NCBI GenBank assembly: GCA_900155495.1 | Contig: FTLJ01000704.1 | Coordinates: 1-10,143 of the forward strand | Length of the DNA stretch: 10,143 bases | From: Porogramme epimiltina | Lineage: Eukaryota; Basidiomycota; Agaricomycetes; Polyporales; Polyporaceae | Reading direction: 5' to 3' | In this document: positions 7,141 through 10,143 of the stretch, one piece after another | Numbering within the stretch: the first letter of the stretch is position 1 | How the letters are laid out: each line of letters starts with the position of its first letter | The notes under the pieces: model-generated | What the model saw: only the letters and a program-made list of their open reading frames with translations | The model's database searches: none | Told to the model about the DNA's origin: nothing | Translations under genes and position numbers: made by a program

Positions 7141-8744
7141 CTACTTCGGAACGGCGAGTAACGACTTAAGGTACGTTTCTGCCATCTCAGTCAGGACCGG
7201 CGATGCATTACCCATTGATATGATATCCTTCGCGAGCGTCATGCTCATCTCCCTCTCCTTCAACTCCTTCTGTGCCTTCATCTCCACCTCCGCACGCTCA
7301 GCCGCCCGGCGGTTGAGCTCAAGCTCGCCGCGCTTCACCGCAACGATGTCCTTGTAGATCTCGCGGTCAGTCTCGACTTTCGACTTCAGATACACACCAA
7401 TGCTGTCCATCGACTGAGCTGTGGAAGCTCGGGATGCACGCGCAGCCTTGTGCTTTGGTTCGGTAACCGCCGAGCGTTCGTCGGGCTCATCGCTCTCGTT
7501 CTCGCTCAAAGGGGCCATCGAACTGCACTTCTTCTGCTGGATCTTCGGGTTGTCCTTGAACCTAAACGGAAACCGTATCAGAGAAGCCGCACCTATGTGC
7601 AGGAGGTTGTTGTCCTTGGTGCGTGCACAGGGGTTCACTGAGACAACGGGACATACCGTGAATGGAAGAGATCGATCCACCCTTGCTCCGACCACTCCTT
7701 GTAGACTTTCGCCGACAGCCCGCCAACGCTCTTGCCATGCTTGCGAGCCGTGTCGATTTGTTCCTGGACGTCGCAGTCGCCGTCGCCATCCCCACCGGTG
7801 AACGACTCAAGTGTGCAGATAGCCATATACATTGCGAGGCTCCGGTCCCAGAGACCGCGCACCGAGTCTTCTGAACGGGCGCCGTTGAACAGTTCCTTAT
7901 TTGCCTATTTGTGCATATTACATTGAGCGGATATTGATTCGTTACAGAATAAGTACTCACCTTCCGATAGACCAAGCCGCGGTTCTTCTTCTGTGTCTCC
8001 CAGTTGGCGTCGTTCTCCGGGCCGAGGATGAACTCGAATAGCGCGTTGCGGTCTTGGACAGTCCAATGGAGACCGAGCGCATCAGTCGATGCTTGCCCCG
8101 CAGCTTGCGCGCTGTTCGATTTGTCGGCACGGTTCTTCTTGGATGACTTCGGCGGCTCGGAGGCCGCCGTTGTTGTGTCCGAACGGTTGCGCTTTGGGGT
8201 CTTGGTATGGGCGGTGGTTTGAGATGCTTTCGGTCGCTTTTCTGGAGACGTATTTGGTGCACTTGAAGGGGCGGCGGCCTGTGTGAGCTCAGCAAGGAGG
8301 GTATCGACGTCGGGTTCCGGAGACGAAGGCGTGCTGGGAAGCGTGCGTGCCGGCGGTGTTATTGGTCGGGCTTGAGCCATGCCTCCGGGGTGATGGCTAT
8401 AGGTATAATGCACTGGGCGGGGCGCGGGGTAGAATGATGCTGGTGGAAGCATGCCATACGCGGGCGGTGGGAAGATGCCAATAGGGGGGACAGGGGGAAG
8501 TGGGGGCTGCCCTTGTTCCGGTAGGGCAGCATGAGCCCTCTGAAGGGACTCAGATATGGCGTGTGGAAATAAATGAATTTACGTACCTGGTTTACGGACT
8601 CCTGGAGGATCGCGGGGTCGATGTTCTGGTCACCCGCGGCAACCAGGGCCGGGTCTGCCAGCGGCCCCAGCCGAGGATCCCTATCCCAGACATCAGAGTG
8701 ACCAATAAGAAAGAAGATACATGTACTCACGAAACAACCCTCAT
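7141..8744 (-). CDS. Harbinger Myb/SANT-like DNA-binding protein, 5 exons, 451 aa
   Basis: This is the second protein of PIF/Harbinger elements; in studied family members it binds the element ends and helps the transposase reach DNA. Exons 8744-8731, 8680-8587, 8539-7961, 7904-7657 and 7561-7141 join in phase to 452 codons including the stop. Introns are 50, 47, 56 and 95 nt, with donors GTGAGT, GTACGT, GTGAGT and GTATGT and AG acceptors. The first coding exon is only 14 nt (MRVV plus two bases). A Pro-rich segment (about 45-115) and a basic, Lys/Ser-rich linker (KTPKRNRS, SSKKNRADKS) precede the Myb/SANT-like region from about 194 (HWTVQDRNALFEFILGPEN) to about 280 (SVRGLWDRSL, CTLESFTGGDGDGD, WIDLFHSR). 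The C-terminus is a charged coiled coil (ELELNRRAAERAEVEMKAQK) near residues 390-425. It is convergent with the transposase. The 5'-most exon is the least certain part. Confidence 0.88.
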
Positions 8745-8889
8745 GCCCTGAGCCCTACGTGCCTTTCGAGTACCCCACTAGCACGGGGAGAGTAGAATGT
8801 CAGTGGTGAGTGCAGCTGCGGTAGGGCGGCGCAAGGCGACGCGAGGCGCGTCGCGCGCGCGGGCGCCCGTTGAAGCGGAGCCTGAACCT
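8745..8889 (-). promoter_or_regulatory. short upstream region of the Myb-like gene
   Basis: Only 145 nt separate the proposed start at 8744 from the right inverted repeat, so the promoter must lie here or within the repeat itself. It holds a very GC-rich CG-repeat stretch (about 8845-8870). I see no TATA box. Confidence 0.35.
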
Positions 8890-8941
8890 AGGAGGTAGGC
8901 GCGCATGAACTGTGCGTGAGCAGCATAATTGAGCGCCCCTA
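8890..8941 (-). repeat. right terminal inverted repeat of the Harbinger element
   Basis: Read on the minus strand from 8941 it gives TAGGGGCGCTCAATTAT, GCTGCTCACGCACAG and TTCATGCGCGCCTACCTCCT. This pairs with 5113-5165. Confidence 0.92.
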
Positions 8942-9055
8942 AAGGCGCGTCGGTGCGGAAGGGGAGTGGGATCTGAGAGAACTCGACGCGTGGGCGATGC
9001 GCACGACGGCACGGGACTCGGGAGTCGATTGCGCCGGCGTTCGCCGTTGACGCCC
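8942..9055. repeat. dispersed repeat copy B, right part
   Basis: Similarity to copy A resumes directly after the transposon. CGGTGCGGAAGG (8951) matches CGGTGAGGAAGG (518). AGAGAACTCGACGCGTGGG onward (8976) matches AGAGAACGGCGCCACGTGG. The shared GACGGC (9004) and GTTGACGCCC versus GTTGGCGCCC follow. It ends near 9055, where the two copies become unrelated. Confidence 0.6.
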
Positions 9056-9355
9056 ACGCGTTGCAGCCCCCGCCTCTGCCACCACTGTCGCCGTCCAAGT
9101 ACATCCCAAAACACGCCGCCGGCTGCGATCTCTCGTCGCTGCACCCTACACAGCACACCAGCAACGGCACTTCCGACCCTCTCCATTCCTGCCCTTCAGC
9201 CCTCTGCTCCCACGCGCCGACCCTCTTCGCTGTGCAGCTATCGCCCGCCGCCCTGCCCTACCCACATATCAACTATCGAGGTGGGTGGACGAAAGTTGTC
9301 CGTCATACCACCGGATCCTTAGGTGAGCTCTCCCGTAATCTCACGTTCCTCGTTC
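9056..9355. other. C-rich region with no supported gene
   Basis: The plus strand is rich in C and CCT runs, and open frames there are low-complexity Pro/Ser/His. A plus-strand intron-like stretch, GTGAGC at 9323 to TGTAG at 9372 (50 nt, CTAAC branch site 12 nt before the acceptor), could mark a plus-strand gene. The frames joined by it match nothing I recognise. Confidence 0.35.
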
Positions 9356-9661
9356 CTAACCACCGGCTGTAGGCTCTCGGGCTCGCTCTCTGCAAGCCAG
9401 TGGTGGTCTTTACCCTCAGTCAACTCATTAGCAGCCACACAAGTCTTACCCGGCAGCCGCGCCTTCTTCGAATCCTCGCTGCATTGGTTTCCGCTCAGCA
9501 TGGATTTCCTCGAGCCCTAGCGTACACACATTGCGACCGGGAAGATCAAGAAGGGGCGGTGTGGTAGGGAGCAGGCATGGAAGGTGGAACGGATAGTCGT
9601 CTAGCGAGTAGTATTGTTGGGGCGCGATCATCTTTGGTGCGTGTGCTCCTGCGTCGCTCAT
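9356..9661 (-). CDS. doubtful two-exon hypothetical protein, 81 aa
   Basis: An ATG at 9661 in the context GGAAGATGAG opens a frame beginning MSDAGAHAPKMIAPQQYYSL and passing PFHLPCLLPTTPPLLDLPG to LEEIHAERKP. At 9449 there is GTAAGA, with CTTGCAG ending at 9390 and GCTAATG between them. This 60-nt candidate intron, in phase 2, leads to a short second exon ending at TAG 9358-9356. No family is recognised and no signal peptide is clear. The overlapping plus-strand intron-like signal at 9323-9372 competes with this model, so at most one is likely to be real. The gene would start about 120 nt from the LTR edge. Confidence 0.22.
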
Positions 9662-9872
9662 CTTCCTGTCCTCAGTGTGCCTTTTCCTTTAGACCATCAA
9701 TGCGCATGCGTCGAGTCCCCCAACACGCATACGAGCAAATGACTCTGTCGCACCCGTGACACGCCAGCCCGCCAGCAGCTGTTGTAGGAATAATGTATTA
9801 CGGGCAGGAAATTCGCTCAGAGTGCATTACAATTCGGGCAGGCTAATCCGTAATATAATACAGGCCCCCTCT

Positions 9873-9879
9873 TATATAA
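9873..9879 (+). promoter_or_regulatory. TATA box of the putative LTR
   Basis: TATATAA lies in a C/T-rich context about 90 nt inside the LTR edge, which is a plausible U3 promoter position. Its use is inferred. Confidence 0.4.
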
Positions 9880-9944
9880 TCCACTCAGCCCGGGATCCCT
9901 CCAGATCCTGCCATAACAGGCAGGGGCTCCCGGGCAGCCTCCGG

Positions 9945-10025
9945 GGGGCATTAGGTCAGCCCCCCAGGGGCTTAGATCAGCATCCCCAAAAGGCAGGGGG
10001 GCTGGGGAGGCTGATCTAATGCCCC
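9945..10025. repeat. inverted repeat with a two-fold choice of left arm
   Basis: The right arm GGCTGATCTAATGCCCC (10009-10025) is complementary to GGGGCATTAGGTCAGCC (9945-9961) at 16 of 17 positions. A second nearby copy, CTTAGATCAGCATCCCC (9971-9987), could pair with much of the same right arm. The RNA could therefore fold in two alternative ways. Function unknown. Confidence 0.75.
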
Positions 10026-10052
10026 TAGGGTGCCTCTTTGGGTTATCTGAAT

Positions 10053-10070
10053 AGATAAGGGCCCTTATCT
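10053..10070. repeat. 18-nt perfect palindrome carrying two GATA cores
   Basis: AGATAAGGGCCCTTATCT is its own reverse complement and holds AGATAA on both strands. A further TTATCT lies just upstream at about 10043. Fungal GATA factors bind HGATAR-type sites. A role as an operator in the LTR is a guess. Confidence 0.7.
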
Positions 10071-10143
10071 CATCTTCCCGCCCTCCCGGCGCTTCCGGAC
10101 GCTCCCAGGCACCTCCCAGGGCCTTCCCGACGCGCGCGCCCGC

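Larger units (their letters stand above)
5113..8941. mobile_element. complete two-gene PIF/Harbinger DNA transposon (3.8 kb)
   Basis: The element is bounded by imperfect inverted repeats of about 52 bp that begin TAGGGGCGCTCAATTAT. It carries a DDE transposase (plus) and a Myb/SANT-like protein (minus) arranged tail to tail, the classic Harbinger pair. Both genes are free of stops after splicing, so it looks potentially autonomous. It splits dispersed repeat B. The flanks share only a TA on each side of GGGGCGCTC; no clean 3-bp TWA duplication, the superfamily norm, is visible. The exact outer edge could therefore be 5115-8939 with a TA duplication, or 5113-8941 with none. Confidence 0.92.
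9783..10143 (+). mobile_element. probable LTR retrotransposon end, truncated by the window edge
   Basis: The sequence changes character at 9783 with TGTAGGAATAATG. TG is the usual first dinucleotide of an LTR. About 90 nt in there is a TATATAA box (9873-9879) in a CTCTTATATAATCC context, resembling a U3 promoter. Repeated motifs (GTATTACGGGCAGG, GCATTACAATTCGGGCAGG, TCCGTAATATAATAC) fill the first 80 nt. The rest is GC-rich and full of inverted repeats. The CA end, primer-binding site and coding part would lie beyond the window. The orientation assumes that TG marks the 5' edge. It could be a solo LTR or another repeat. Confidence 0.5.

Noticed and set aside
7121..7801. plus-strand open frames over the Myb-like gene
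   Set aside because: They overlap well-supported minus-strand exons and show no domain of their own.
7562..7960. extension of the Myb-like frame past GLVYRK
   Set aside because: A GTGAGT donor follows GLVYRK directly. The continuation is low-quality sequence, while the spliced frame gives the conserved SVRGLWDRS block.
9901..10143. possible CRISPR-like or rRNA region from repeated GC-rich motifs
   Set aside because: No regular repeat-spacer period and no rRNA signature. It is better explained as LTR-like repeat with hairpins.

Overview
The window looks like nuclear DNA of a filamentous basidiomycete, most likely an Agaricomycete. Its genes are split by many very short GT-AG introns (about 47-95 nt, often with a CTRAY-like branch site). 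It carries a HET-domain gene starting MWVLSTDRAEL, a form I associate with mushroom-forming fungi. It also holds a two-gene PIF/Harbinger transposon and the edge of an LTR-type element. I see no rRNA, tRNA or CRISPR, and nothing organellar or bacterial.

Layout. 1-215: two tandem copies of a 61-nt sequence, the first split by a 54-nt insert with exact GTAAGT...TAG ends. 261-about 605: an unclassified dispersed repeat (copy A). About 610-1900: mostly unassigned, with a TATA-like site and one weak two-exon candidate. 1905-4336 (minus): a HET-domain gene with three coding exons, a possible 5'-leader intron, a C-terminal coiled-coil exon, and a local reading-frame disruption. 4881-5113 plus 8942-about 9055: a second, diverged copy (B) of the dispersed repeat, split by the transposon. 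5113-8941: a 3.8-kb Harbinger element with about 52-bp terminal inverted repeats and two tail-to-tail genes. These are a 468-aa DDE transposase (plus, 4 exons) and a 451-aa Myb/SANT-like protein (minus, 5 exons), and both have uninterrupted frames after splicing. About 9300-9661: ambiguous sequence with intron-like signals on both strands. 9783-10143: the probable start of an LTR, cut by the window end, with palindromes.

How it fits together. The Harbinger element looks self-sufficient: in this superfamily the DDE transposase and the Myb-like protein are both needed for movement. It landed inside repeat B, and copy A at the other end of the window shows what the unoccupied locus looks like. 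The HET gene, probably a self/non-self recognition and cell-death factor, sits between the two repeat copies in what reads as an accessory, transposon-rich region. No wholly new multi-gene system is evident. The observations most worth checking are the intron-like presence/absence difference in the tandem repeat, the coiled-coil tail and frame anomaly of the HET gene, and the complete nested Harbinger with its empty-site paralogue. Exon boundaries come from reading splice signals and phases by eye, without transcripts.
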